Shown piece by piece: positions 7,229 through 15,800 of a stretch of 21,165 bases of DNA. Position 1 is the stretch's first letter. Each line of letters opens with the position of its first letter. Made by a program: the position numbers and the translations under genes. Under the pieces are notes generated by a model. It was not told the origin of the DNA. It made no database searches and worked only from the letters and a program-made list of their open reading frames with translations. This DNA comes from an uncultured Eggerthella sp. (GTDB lineage Bacteria; Actinomycetota; Coriobacteriia; Coriobacteriales; Eggerthellaceae): assembly GCA_902464295.1 (NCBI GenBank), contig CABQIW010000034.1, positions 1-21,165 of the forward strand, read 5' to 3'.

Positions 7229-7609
7229 ATGACCGTTGTCGGAAAATGCGTCCATCGCTGTACGCATGTGCTCGATCTGGAAAAGACACTTGCATTCTAC
7301 GAGAAAGCGCTCGGTATAACTGAAACGCGCAGAAAAGAGCCTGAAGATGGTTCATGGATCATCGTTTTCGCGTCTAACGAGAAAAGCCCGTTTGAGTTGG
7401 AGTTTACTTGGAACAAGGGCGTAACCGAACCTTACAACAATGGCGGTAAGGACACCCACATTGCCTTCCGCGTGCCCGACATGGAAGAAGCTCGCAAGCT
7501 CCACGACGAAATGGGGTGCGTGGTGCACGATAACCCCGCCATGGGCCTCTACTTCATCGAAGACCCCGACGGCTGCTGGATCGAGATTCTGCCAGAGAAA
7601 GAGTCGTAA
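7229..7609 (+). CDS. gloA: Glyoxalase I-like VOC metalloenzyme
   Basis: A 126-residue member of the vicinal-oxygen-chelate superfamily, closest in pattern to lactoylglutathione lyase. All four metal ligands of glyoxalase I can be placed: H9, E58 (in ELEFTWNKGV), H77 (in DTHIAF) and E119 (in CWIEILPE). This predicts isomerisation of the methylglyoxal-thiol hemithioacetal to an S-lactoyl thiol. Because many bacteria of this kind do not make glutathione, the thiol partner may be another. The ATG at 7229 follows GAAAGGGG; a 7202 start has no ribosome site. A strong terminator lies 40 bases past the stop. The gene symbol is by motif only; other VOC lyases are possible. Confidence 0.82.
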   Translation: MTVVGKCVHRCTHVLDLEKTLAFYEKALGITETRRKEPEDGSWIIVFASNEKSPFELEFTWNKGVTEPYNNGGKDTHIAFRVPDMEEARKLHDEMGCVVHDNPAMGLYFIEDPDGCWIEILPEKES

Positions 7610-7651
7610 GCGTTTTGGCTGCGATTCTTACAGCACATAGCGAATTGGTAG

Positions 7652-7687
7652 AACTGCCGCTCGGAATGGGGCGGCAGTTTTGATTTG
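7652..7687 (+). terminator. Rho-independent terminator after the glyoxalase gene
   Basis: AACTGCCGC (7652-7660) pairs perfectly with GCGGCAGTT (7671-7679) across a 10-base loop and is followed by TTGATTT. It ends the HIT-glyoxalase segment. The next 170 bases up to the rhodanese gene hold no other gene that I can see. Confidence 0.8.
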
Positions 7688-7801
7688 TGTGCATCTCGTT
7701 ACAGAACGGTAAACAGAAAGCCGCGAAAGGCAAACAGTCACTTCGTTCCACGCATGTGCAACACAGGCGAGCGTAGTATCGATCTCAGACTACATACACT
7801 T

Positions 7802-7817
7802 CCAGCAATAATGCTGG
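7802..7817. promoter_or_regulatory. Small hairpin in the rhodanese leader
   Basis: CCAGCA (7802-7807) and TGCTGG (7812-7817) flank ATAA. It lies 41 bases before the rhodanese start; it may be an operator or leader hairpin. There is no T run. Confidence 0.3.
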
Positions 7818-7858
7818 CAAACGCTTAAGTGCGCGCAACCTGAAAGAAAGTGATACTC

Positions 7859-8209
7859 ATGGCTGCCCAAATAGTGGACGCACAATTTGTTAGATCGCAC
7901 ATTGGAAAATTTCCCATCATTGATGTCCGCCCTGCGGAACTCTACGATGAAGGCCACATTCCTACAGCTATAAATGTATGTGTCGCAGATTTCGATCGCT
8001 ACGGCGCTGAAGAGGCCGACGAATTCTCAAAGGAATGTCGTCGTCACGCCTTCACTGAAGAATGCCCTATTATCGTGTATTGTCAGATTGGCCGTCATGC
8101 CAAGCAAGCCTGCGATTTGCTCGAAGCCGAAGGGTATCAAAATCTCTATCTCTATCTGGGTAGCTTCGACGACTGGGCGAGCGATCCTGAAAACCCCATC
8201 GAGAAATAG
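7859..8209 (+). CDS. Single-domain rhodanese (sulfurtransferase-like)
   Basis: A 116-residue single rhodanese domain with no signal peptide, so cytoplasmic. The CH2A-like motif IIDVRPAELYDEGHIPTAINV (split: IIDVR at 20-24, GHIP at 32-35) leads to the active-site loop with Cys75 in YCQIGRHA, then the C-terminal GSFDDWASDP typical of GlpE/PspE-like proteins. The six-residue loop after the Cys fits sulfur transfer rather than phosphatase activity. The ATG at 7859 has GAAAGAAAG eight bases upstream; an in-frame GTG at 7850 overlaps that site. The sulfur acceptor is unknown and neighbours give no clue. Confidence 0.9.
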   Translation: MAAQIVDAQFVRSHIGKFPIIDVRPAELYDEGHIPTAINVCVADFDRYGAEEADEFSKECRRHAFTEECPIIVYCQIGRHAKQACDLLEAEGYQNLYLYLGSFDDWASDPENPIEK

Positions 8210-8256
8210 GTTGCCTCTATATTTCTGTTTCACCTGCGAGAGGGGAGTGCTTTCGC

Positions 8257-8262
8257 TACAAT
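8257..8262 (+). promoter_or_regulatory. Candidate -10 box TACAAT
   Basis: TACAAT at 8257-8262 lies 25 bases before the GTG of the PAP2 gene; no convincing -35 is visible. Confidence 0.3.
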
Positions 8263-8287
8263 AGATGAAACGGAAAGGACTGAAACG

Positions 8288-9958
8288 GTGAGCACAGCGC
8301 AACCGCCACATCATGAAGAAGACTCTCTTCAAGCGCCTCATGCCGATAGTCAGCAAGCTGACTTGATCAGGTCGCGCGATCGGGTGTCGGGCGAAAAGAA
8401 AGCTTGGGCCAGAAAAGCGCGCCGCCGTCATTCAGTTGCTACTGCGAAATTCACACGTCATGAAACGACTGAAGCAAGCTCCACTCGCACCACTCATACG
8501 GTCGAACTTGAAACATTGGATATCCAGAAAGATAGTTCGCTTGAGGAACAGACCGAAGGGATGTTCGACACATCAACGAACGAAGAGCTCTCAGCAAGCG
8601 ATGCCATAGTTGATAATGACGCAGCTAGCGATGCTTCACTTGAAGAAGAAGTCGTCGAAGAGCTCGAGGTTGTTGAGGAACAACCGGAGCAGGCTGATGA
8701 AGAGCAGCCAAAACAGGTTGATGAAAATTCTCTTGATAGTTCCGACGAAGACTTCCTAGAAGAAGAGGCCGCCGAAGACCCCAGTGAAGAGACTGACGAT
8801 CTCAACAAAGAAGAAGCTTCTGCGGAAGACGACCCTGAAGGCATGAAACCCACAGAGGACGTTCCCGAAGACGAAAAGCTTACAGAAGACGGATCTGAAA
8901 ACAACTCCAATGAAGAGGCCGATCAAGAGCTAGCCGACGGGGGAGAAGAAGAGCCAGAAAGCGACGCTGAAGACTCTGTTAGCGATTCTGTCGAAGAGAC
9001 CTCAGAAGAGGTTGCCGAGGAAGCTGCCGAAGACTCGGAAGAGGCCACCGAAGATCTTGACGAGTATGTCGATGAACTTTCGCGAGAGCTCGATGCTATC
9101 GAAGAGTCCGAGGCTGTTGAAGAAGAGCCTGAAAACGAGCTTCCTGCTGAGCCTATGCCTACACCTGCAGCTGATGCGCGCCAAAAACCAACGAAGCGCA
9201 AGAAAACTGTGCCTCGCTATCGCTACATCAAGAGTCCGTCACTCGAGCAGGCCTTTCGTAACTTGCTGCGCCTTGATGCTGGTGAGGCTTGGCGTGCAAC
9301 GCGCATTCCGCTTGTGACGTTCTTCTTGTGCTTTGCGCTGCTTGCGCTCGCCGTTGTCGATCAGGCGCCGGCAATCGATTCGGTCAACGCCGCTATCAAT
9401 GCGTTCATCCATGGCGCACGCGGTGCGCTCGATAGCTTCTTCGTTGCCATCACTATGTTGGGGGATCTGCTGCCCATGACAGCGCTTTGCCTGGTCGTAT
9501 GCGCCATACTCGCTATCGCGCGAAAGTGGGACAGCTTCGCCTTTTTCACCACGAATGTCATCCTAGCGGTAGTATGCGTACAGGCGCTGAAATTCATTTT
9601 TGCTGTTCCGCGACCCGGCGCTGAAACACTCGTACCTATCCCTGGGTCGTTTTCGTTTCCTTCGGCGCATAGCTTCTGTTCGCTCATCGTGTTCGGCATG
9701 ATCGGTCTGCTCATCTTCCGCGCGCTGAACCGCAAGGGGGTTTCCTACAACGTGGCCATCGTGCCCGGTATCATCCTCGTCATCTTCGCGATCCTCATTG
9801 GCATTTCGCGCATCTACGTGGGCGTTCATTGGCCCAGCGACGTTCTTGGCGGCTGGCTCCTTGCGGGCATGTGGCTGCCCTTCGCAAGCGCGCTCTATAC
9901 GGTTGGCGCCCGCAAAGTGGTGTCATCAAAAGCGGCCGAAGAGCAGTTCGAACAATAG
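8288..9958 (+). CDS. PAP2 membrane phosphatase with a ~300-residue acidic N-terminal extension
   Basis: A 556-residue protein. Residues about 1-60 are basic and polar; about 70-290 are extremely Glu/Asp/Ser/Ala-rich low-complexity sequence with no predicted fold; a basic patch KPTKRKKTVPRYRY leads into the membrane part (about 340-545, six helices). The PAP2 triad is complete: K435 with R442-P443 (KFIFAVPRP), PSAH at 458-461 and SRIYVGVHWPSD at 507-518 with H514 and D518. This predicts a lipid phosphatase such as an undecaprenyl-diphosphate or phosphatidic-acid phosphatase. Relatives are 200-250 residues; the extension is unusual. The GTG at 8288 has AAAGGA upstream. No signal peptide precedes the acidic part, which should be cytoplasmic. 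Confidence 0.88.
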   Translation: MSTAQPPHHEEDSLQAPHADSQQADLIRSRDRVSGEKKAWARKARRRHSVATAKFTRHETTEASSTRTTHTVELETLDIQKDSSLEEQTEGMFDTSTNEELSASDAIVDNDAASDASLEEEVVEELEVVEEQPEQADEEQPKQVDENSLDSSDEDFLEEEAAEDPSEETDDLNKEEASAEDDPEGMKPTEDVPEDEKLTEDGSENNSNEEADQELADGGEEEPESDAEDSVSDSVEETSEEVAEEAAEDSEEATEDLDEYVDELSRELDAIEESEAVEEEPENELPAEPMPTPAADARQKPTKRKKTVPRYRYIKSPSLEQAFRNLLRLDAGEAWRATRIPLVTFFLCFALLALAVVDQAPAIDSVNAAINAFIHGARGALDSFFVAITMLGDLLPMTALCLVVCAILAIARKWDSFAFFTTNVILAVVCVQALKFIFAVPRPGAETLVPIPGSFSFPSAHSFCSLIVFGMIGLLIFRALNRKGVSYNVAIVPGIILVIFAILIGISRIYVGVHWPSDVLGGWLLAGMWLPFASALYTVGARKVVSSKAAEEQFEQ

Positions 9959-9961
9959 CGA

Positions 9962-9979
9962 CCGGAGTTGTCTCTCCGG
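9962..9979 (+). terminator. Short hairpin after the PAP2 gene
   Basis: CCGGAG (9962-9967) and CTCCGG (9974-9979) flank TTGTCT; what follows (AATATATC) is AT-rich but has no T run. Possible weak terminator. Confidence 0.4.
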
Positions 9980-10128
9980 AATATATCAGCGGGGTTTCAC
10001 AACAGAAACAAAACAAGCGCCTTTGCATGCGTTGTGGGCGCTCTTGCTATGCTCGAAGGGTGAATCGAACAAGCGAATGAAAAGGGCGCAAATTCCCTGC
10101 GCTAAACGAACGAGCAAGGGTGAGGATC

Positions 10129-10602
10129 ATGAAGTTCATCAGCGAATTCAAAGAGTTCATCAGTCGCGGAAGCGTGATGGACATGGCGGTCGGTATCATC
10201 ATCGGCGCAGCTTTCACGGCTATCGTCACGTCGTTCGTCAGCGACATCGTCCAGCCCTTCATTGTGCTCGTTACCGGTGGCGGCACGGGTGTATCGGGCT
10301 TGGTTATTCCCGTGGCAGGCACGCCGAACGGCATCGACTTTGGTGCCTTCATCAGCGCGATCATCAACTTCCTCATCATTGCGCTGGTGGTATTCCTGCT
10401 CATCAAGGGTATCAACAAGCTGCACAATGCAGGCGGTGCCATCGCGAAAAAGGTCAACAAGCGCGGCGAAGAGGTCATCACCAAAGAGCCTATGTGCCCC
10501 TTCTGCCTTGAAGAAGTGAACGAAGGCGCAACGCGTTGTCCTCATTGCGCAGCGGAATTGCCTGAACCAGCAAAAGTCACCGAAGAGATCGTGAAGGGTT
10601 AG
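10129..10602 (+). CDS. mscL: Large-conductance mechanosensitive channel with a C-terminal zinc ribbon
   Basis: A 157-residue MscL subunit, forming a pentameric membrane pore that opens under hypo-osmotic stretch. The N-terminal amphipathic helix (MKFISEFKEFISRG) is followed by the pore-lining TM1 (VMDMAVGIIIGAAFTAIV, about 16-33), a periplasmic Gly-rich loop and TM2 (about 74-93), then the positively charged KGINKLHN segment. The C-terminus carries CPFC (123-126) and CPHC (137-140), a zinc-ribbon tail seen in many Gram-positive MscL proteins instead of the helical bundle of E. coli. The ATG at 10129 follows GGGTGAGG; a GTG at 10120 overlaps that site. Followed by a long gene-free region. Confidence 0.95.
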   Translation: MKFISEFKEFISRGSVMDMAVGIIIGAAFTAIVTSFVSDIVQPFIVLVTGGGTGVSGLVIPVAGTPNGIDFGAFISAIINFLIIALVVFLLIKGINKLHNAGGAIAKKVNKRGEEVITKEPMCPFCLEEVNEGATRCPHCAAELPEPAKVTEEIVKG

Positions 10603-10733
10603 TGCCTATCCGATGATTTGTCATTCGTTTGGAATGTCGTTGCCATAAGGGGCGGAGCCTGTGGGGCGGTTGGACGACTCTGAGTCTGCACTCTTGAATA
10701 GTAATATGCTGTCCGAAGGAGCGAAGTGCACGA

Positions 10734-10761
10734 GATAGCCTGCAAGATATTGCAGGCTATC
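10734..10761. repeat. Perfect 12-bp hairpin with 4-base loop
   Basis: GATAGCCTGCAA (10734-10745) pairs without a mismatch with TTGCAGGCTATC (10750-10761) around GATA. No T run follows on either strand, so it is not a terminator. It is the strongest structure in the gene-free region. Confidence 0.85.
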
Positions 10762-11243
10762 GAGCAACGAAAGCGGGTCGACCCAACCACCCCGCAGGCG
10801 TAAGCCCCTTAGGGCAGCGAAGCGGGTCACCCTCGTGCCTTACCCTCTCCACTGGTGCAGATAAGCGAACAGCGAAAGCGGGTAATAACAAGTGCCCCAT
10901 AGGCGTGCCGCTTGCCCGGCAAGACCCTCAAAAATGCTGCTCGATCAAATGTGATGGTCGTGTGAGTGCGCCCCCGTTCACAGGGCAAAACCAACCGTTC
11001 CATTTCACCGTGCATGCTTGTGCGTTCGCCCCGCACCTGCCACAACATCTTGCGCTTTCTGCGCGATATGGCCGCGAATACGATCGAGTTGTGGAGTTCC
11101 TGCAAAGATAGCGTGAAGATTGCGCGTAGTTCACGCGCACAAAACGTGAAGAAATATCGTCTTTTCTTGCGTCACTCACACAAGACTCGTAGGCTTTACT
11201 ACGCAGGCGCCGCCCTGATAGCAAATCGAATAGTTTAGCAGCT

Positions 11244-11274
11244 ACGCGATGGTAGAGATGCCATCGCGTTTTGA
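11244..11274 (+). terminator. Rightward terminator-like hairpin in the gene-free region
   Basis: ACGCGATGG (11244-11252) pairs perfectly with CCATCGCGT (11261-11269) over an 8-base loop, followed by TTT. As no gene ends nearby on the plus strand, it points to a transcript from the preceding 600 bases or read-through from mscL. Confidence 0.65.
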
Positions 11275-11510
11275 TGTAATCATCCTGTTACGAAACACAT
11301 CACACAACCGAACCATTTCGTAGCGAGTTGCTTAAGCTCTCTCTTTTTGCGTGTATCGTCCGAGCGGTCTTCTTGGACGCAGTGTCTGTATATGCGGAGG
11401 TGGTCTTCGTTGCGATGCGCACGAGCAAATGCGCAACGTTCCAGCACCACCGCAGCCAACTGAATTGTTCGCAAGACCCGCTTGCCGCGAACCCGTTAAA
11501 AGGATGTTAT

Positions 11511-12074
11511 TTGCTAGTACAAAAGTTGCGCGCAAACGCACTGCCGACTCTGCTCGGTCTTGCAATCGCCCTGTTGATCATGATGCCTTCTGTTGCTTTC
11601 GCAGACAACGAAGCATCAACCGCTGAAACGAACACGGAAGTCTCTGAATTCCACGCAGCGGTTCAACCGGAAATCTCCAACGCAATCCTCGACGCAAGCT
11701 CGTCGCTCGTTCAGCAGGCAAAGGTTTCCAATCTTCTCGACACGGCACTTTCGCTTGAAGGGAGTCCCTATTCCTACGGCGGCACCACTCCTCGCGGATT
11801 CGATTGTTCTGGATTCACCCGCTACTGCTTCGACAAGGCGCTTGGAATGGAGCTTCCGCGCACTGCTGCCGGACAGGCAGCCCTTGGTGAATCGGTCTCG
11901 ATGGATGAATTGCAGCCCGGCGACCTGCTCTTTTGGGGTTCTGGATCGGGTGTGTATCACGTAGGTATCTACGTTGAAGATGGCACCTATATTCATGCAG
12001 CCGGAAGCGGCAAGGGTGTGCGTGTCCAGTCGATGGAATACTTCCATCCCTCATTCGCAAAGCGCGTTTGTTAA
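11511..12074 (+). CDS. Secreted NlpC/P60 peptidoglycan hydrolase
   Basis: A 187-residue exported cell-wall hydrolase, expected to cut within peptidoglycan stem peptides (gamma-D-Glu to diamino-acid bond). A signal peptide is clear: basic KLRANA, a hydrophobic core LPTLLGLAIALLIMM, and a signal-peptidase site after SVAFA (about residue 31). After a short linker comes the catalytic domain with Cys99 in GFDCSGFTRY, His150 in YHVGIY and His162 in YIHAAG, i.e. a complete Cys-His-His triad. No SH3b or other wall-binding domain. The start is unusual: a TTG at 11511 with AAAAGGA six bases upstream gives a proper signal peptide, whereas in-frame ATGs further up would bury it. A strong terminator follows. 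Confidence 0.88.
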   Translation: MLVQKLRANALPTLLGLAIALLIMMPSVAFADNEASTAETNTEVSEFHAAVQPEISNAILDASSSLVQQAKVSNLLDTALSLEGSPYSYGGTTPRGFDCSGFTRYCFDKALGMELPRTAAGQAALGESVSMDELQPGDLLFWGSGSGVYHVGIYVEDGTYIHAAGSGKGVRVQSMEYFHPSFAKRVC

Positions 12075-12104
12075 GCAATCGCATAGCGACCGATCAATAC
12101 AAAG

Positions 12105-12148
12105 AAAGACCCTGGTAATGGATGCATTCCAAAGCCAGGGTCTTTTTA
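12105..12148. terminator. Strong terminator between the converging NlpC/P60 and rubrerythrin genes
   Basis: AAAGACCCTGG (12105-12115) pairs perfectly with CCAGGGTCTTT (12135-12145), followed by TT. The AAAG run on the left arm means it may also serve the leftward rubrerythrin gene ending at 12172. Confidence 0.88.
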
Positions 12149-12171
12149 TTGCATGCCTTGAGCTGAATTGT

Positions 12172-12711
12172 CTAGTAGTTCGTAGCGCGAATCTCGAAGT
12201 GGCTGCGCGGATGTTCACACACTGGGCACTTCTCGGGCGCTTCCTTGCCGATGTGTAGGTGCCCGCACACGGTGCAGTACCAAACCTGCGCCTCTTCGCG
12301 ACGGAATACCTCATCGTTCTTGATGCGTTCGGTCAGCACGTTGTAGCGCTCCTCGTGCGATGCCTCGATGGCTGCCAAGTTGTCGAAGAAATCACCCAAT
12401 TCGTCGAAGCCTTCTTCGCGTGCCACTTTCGCGAAAGCGGGATACTGATCGTCAGCTTCGAAATGCTCAGAGCCAGCTGCAGCCTTCAGACCCTCGAGCA
12501 CATGCGGGACTTCGCCATCATGTAAGCGCTTGAACAGTAGTTTTGCATGATGCAGCTCGTTACCAGCAGTCTCATTGAAGATATCGGAGATCTGTACATA
12601 GCCGTCTTTGCGCGCCTGCTGCCCGAAGAAGGTGTACGTTACATAAGCCAACGCCTCAGCGTTCAGCGCGGTTTCCATATTCTTCCAGGATTGTGAATCT
12701 TTGAGTTCCAT
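12172..12711 (-). CDS. rbr: Rubrerythrin (diiron peroxidase)
   Basis: A 179-residue rubrerythrin, which reduces hydrogen peroxide in the cytoplasm of anaerobes with electrons from rubredoxin or NADH oxidoreductases. The N-terminal four-helix diiron domain shows E19 (NAEALAY), E52 and H55 (GNELHHAK), then E116 and H119 (IEASHEERY); the C-terminal rubredoxin-like domain carries C146/C149 (YCTVCG) and C162/C165 (CPVC) for one iron. Both domains are complete and length is normal. The ATG at 12711 is fixed by a strong AAAGGAGGGG; a longer in-frame reading back to 12759 would translate a hairpin. It converges on the NlpC/P60 gene and suggests an oxygen-sensitive lifestyle. Confidence 0.95.
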   Translation of the reverse strand: MELKDSQSWKNMETALNAEALAYVTYTFFGQQARKDGYVQISDIFNETAGNELHHAKLLFKRLHDGEVPHVLEGLKAAAGSEHFEADDQYPAFAKVAREEGFDELGDFFDNLAAIEASHEERYNVLTERIKNDEVFRREEAQVWYCTVCGHLHIGKEAPEKCPVCEHPRSHFEIRATNY

Positions 12712-12730
12712 CAAAACCCCTCCTTTATCA

Positions 12731-12766
12731 AGATGACGGACTACCGGGTAATTTGTCATCTTTTCT
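12731..12766. terminator. CCGG-loop hairpin in the rubrerythrin leader
   Basis: AGATGACGGACTA (12731-12743) pairs with TAATTTGTCATCT (12749-12761), with two wobbles and one mismatch, around CCGGG; TTTTCTT follows on the plus strand. It lies between a TATAAT box and the ribosome site of rubrerythrin (minus), so it would be in that gene's 5' leader, while its T run serves plus-strand transcripts. Confidence 0.6.
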
Positions 12767-12781
12767 TAGCGTGTTCCATTC

Positions 12782-12787
12782 ATTATA
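12782..12787 (-). promoter_or_regulatory. -10 box TATAAT for rubrerythrin
   Basis: On the minus strand TATAAT reads from 12787 to 12782, 70 bases upstream of the rubrerythrin ATG; no clear -35 is seen. Confidence 0.4.
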
Positions 12788-12860
12788 GAAAGGACGCAAC
12801 TTCGAACCTCGGTACTCGAGGGCTCTGTCAACAATCTGTTGAAGCGCGGTTGGAATTAGT

Positions 12861-15800
12861 TTACTTATTCAGGTATTGATGCAGTGTCGTGAGCAAAACG
12901 GTGAAATCGAGTGGCTTGGCGAAGTGTCCGTTCATGCCTGCCTCTTTGGCCTTACGCACATCGTCCACGAACGCATTTGCGGTCATGGCGAAGATTGGCA
13001 GCGCATCGTAGTCTGTGTCCTCGCGCGGAAGATCGCGGATCGCGCGCGTGGCATCGAGCCCGCTCATTACGGGCATCTGCATATCCATGAACACGCAATC
13101 GTAATAGCCCGGTTCGTGGTCACGCACCATCTCTAAGGCCTCCTGGCCATTCAGCGCGCGCTCGAGTTCGAAGCCAGCTGCCTCCAAGAAAGCTGCTGCC
13201 ACTTCGGCATTCAGCTCGTTATCCTCTGCTAGCAACCCGCGTTTGCCGCTGAGATCGATCTCGCTTACATCGAGTTTCTCCTCGATATCCTTCTGTGCAG
13301 GTTCGGCCCCCAACAGCTCAACGAACAGCTGCTTGAGGCGCGACTTGAACAGTGGCTTGCTTACGAAGAAGCTCGCACCCGCCTGACGCGCTTCCTTCTC
13401 GATCTCGGTCCAATCGTAGGCCGAGATCACGATGATCGGTACATCCTCATTCGTCCTCTTACGAATCTCGCGGATCGTTTGCACGCCGTCCATGCCCGGC
13501 ATGATCCAGTCGATGATCACGGCAAAGAACTGCTCGCCCGCCGCCTCGGCATCCACGAGCCTATCCACCGCTTCGCGCCCAGACAGCACGTATTCCGGCT
13601 TCATGCCTAGATCCTGGAGCATGATGTGCGTCGATTCGCACACTACCTCATCGTCATCCACGATGAGCACGGGCAAGTCGACGAATTCTTCGTATACGCT
13701 CTCGTCCAGCTCGGCGATCTTCAAGAACACCGTGGCGGTGAACGTGGACCCTTTGCCCAGCTGGCTCTTCACCTCGATATCGCCATTCATCATGCGCGCC
13801 GCCGAAAGCGCGATCGGCATGCCAAGCCCCGTGCCCTGCTGCTCCGCGACCTCCTTGCGCTCAGCGCGCGAGAACGCCTCGAACACATGTGGCAGGTATT
13901 CCTTGCTCATGCCAATGCCGTTGTCCTTTACGGTGAAGTCGTACTGCGCGATCTTCGCGCTGCCAGCATTCTTTTCCTCCAGCGTGATGTCGATCGTGCC
14001 ACCTTCGGGTGTGTATTTGATCGCGTTGCTCACCAGGTTGGTGTAGATCTGCTGCAGGCGCACGTGGTCGCCGATCACTTCCTCGTGAACGATATCTTTC
14101 ACGCGAATGATCATCTTTTGTCGTTTCGCGTCGGCTTGCGGCCTGTTGATGTCAACCAGGTCTTTCAGCATCACGGAAAGATCGAACGGTTCCTCAGAAA
14201 GTTCGATGCGTCCCGATTCGATCTTCGATACATCCAAGATCTCGTTGATCAGGGACAACAGGTGTTTGCCCGAAGAGGAGATCTTCGCTAGGCAATCCTT
14301 CACACGCTTCGTGTCGTCGATGTTGGCACCTGCGATGGCGGTCATGCCGATGATCGCATTGAGCGGAGTGCGAATGTCGTGGCTCATGTTCGAAAGGAAG
14401 CTCGTCTTAGCGGCACTCGCATTGTCGGCCGCATCAAGCGCGGTCTGGAGCGCCTCGCGCGCAGCAGCCTGGTGCTCGTTGAAGATGTTCACCTGTTTGC
14501 GGTAGCGCAGGAAAAGGATGACGATCGTTGCGATAATGACCAGGCCGATCACCAGAAGCGGCAGCGCGTAATGTCGGATTACCTCAACCAGCGAAAAGGG
14601 TGCACGCGCCTCGGAGTAACGGATCATCGCATTCGTGATCAGCGTGTCGTCGATCTGCTGTGTGGCTTCTTGCATGATCACCGCAAGGGTGGGGTCATCG
14701 CGGCTTACGGCGAACGAAAAACCTTCGCTAGCTTCAAGATACGCGGTATTGAAGGAGTCGTATTCGGGGTGCTCGGCAATGAAGAGCTGCATGATGCTCG
14801 CGTTGCCGATAACGCTGTCGACCTCGCCGCGTGACATAGCCCTGAACGCCTCATCGCGCGAAGGGTAGTTCACCAACTCCGCGTCCGGGTCGTACTGCTC
14901 AAGGAATTCCTGCTGTCCGATGGCCGCTTCGGTGGATCCAACGCGCTTGAGCACGTTATCGTCGTAGTCGCCGGTATAAGCAACCATGATGCGATCTTCA
15001 ACGAGCGGCGTGGTCTGGTAGAGGTTTTCCTTTTCACGCGACCACGCGTCGGCATATACGGGGAAGATCACGTCGACCTCGTTATTCTTGATGGCTTCGC
15101 GCATCGCATAGCGACTATCGAATGCTTTCGTTTTGATGGGAATGCCCAGATACTCCTCCATGATAGGAAGCGCCGATCCCAACACACCAGTCGGTTTTCC
15201 CTGGTCATCGTGGCCAGAGATGGGCAGGTTGCCCGAAAGATACCCGAGCGTGATAGACCCTTTCTCTTCAAGCCAGGCGTGTTCTTCCTTGGTGAGCGCA
15301 GTGGTCATGCCGCTGTTGGCATAGTATTTCTTCCTGTTCTCCGCCAAGAAGTTCGGGTCGTTCGTCAGCAGATCCTCCTGCGCCTGATTGAGCTCGGCCA
15401 GCAGGTCGCCGCGGTTCTTGTTCACCGCGAAATAGAGCGGATTGCCATCGAGCCCCATGTCCGCAGAAGAGAAGAGGAATTCCTCTTCGAGCTGGGGCGT
15501 TTTATTGATGCCAGCAACAATGTCCACTTCGCCATTTCGCAGTGCCTCGATGGCCTCGCTGCGCGTGAGGTAGCGATAGGTGTAATCCCAACCAGCATAG
15601 GGCGCAAGGCGCTGATAATATTCGTAGGCGTATCCCGATTTGCGCTCGTCGTCACTGAAGCCATCTTGAAGGGCCGCATCGCCGTAGTAATAGCCGATGC
15701 GTACCTCTTTGCTGTTGTCTTCGGAGAAGGATTGATCGGGCGCGGCGAAGGCTTGATCAGCGAAAACCCCTGAACCTTGCGAAGCGTTCGCAATCGCTGA

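Larger units (their letters stand above)
10603..11510. other. ~0.9 kb region with no recognised protein gene; repeated motif and RNA-like hairpins
   Basis: No frame here shows a recognisable protein or good ribosome site. What it holds: a perfect 12-bp stem with a 4-base loop at 10734-10761; the motif GCGAAAGCGGGT in three variants with GCGGGT at 10773, 10822 and 10878; several short stems between 10670 and 10735; and a rightward terminator-like hairpin at 11244-11274. A plus-strand structured RNA, or a degraded insertion, is possible. It does not match the conserved cores of RNase P RNA, tmRNA or SRP RNA as I know them. The last ~230 bases are the upstream region of the NlpC/P60 gene. Confidence 0.4.

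Noticed and set aside
7636..7656. tRNA D-arm-like string GCGAATTGGTAGAAC
   Set aside because: No acceptor stem, anticodon arm or T-arm can be built around it; the following bases form a terminator.
10765..10883. Three spaced copies of GCGAAAGCGGGT considered as a CRISPR array
   Set aside because: Copies are short, imperfect and unevenly spaced (49 and 56), and no cas gene is near.
10621..11238. Several open frames of 60-98 codons in the gene-free region
   Set aside because: They overlap each other on both strands, have no good ribosome sites, odd Arg/Ser/Cys-rich composition and cover the hairpins; none looks like a protein.
10603..11275. RNase P RNA, tmRNA or SRP RNA in the gene-free region
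   Set aside because: The conserved cores I know (such as GAGGAAAGTCC of RNase P RNA or the tRNA-like ends of tmRNA) are absent on both strands.
12807..12842. Two short hairpins (CCTCG/CGAGG and TCAACA/TGTTGA) behind the hybrid kinase as terminators
   Set aside because: Stems are only 5-6 bp and there is no T run on the relevant strand; left unassigned.
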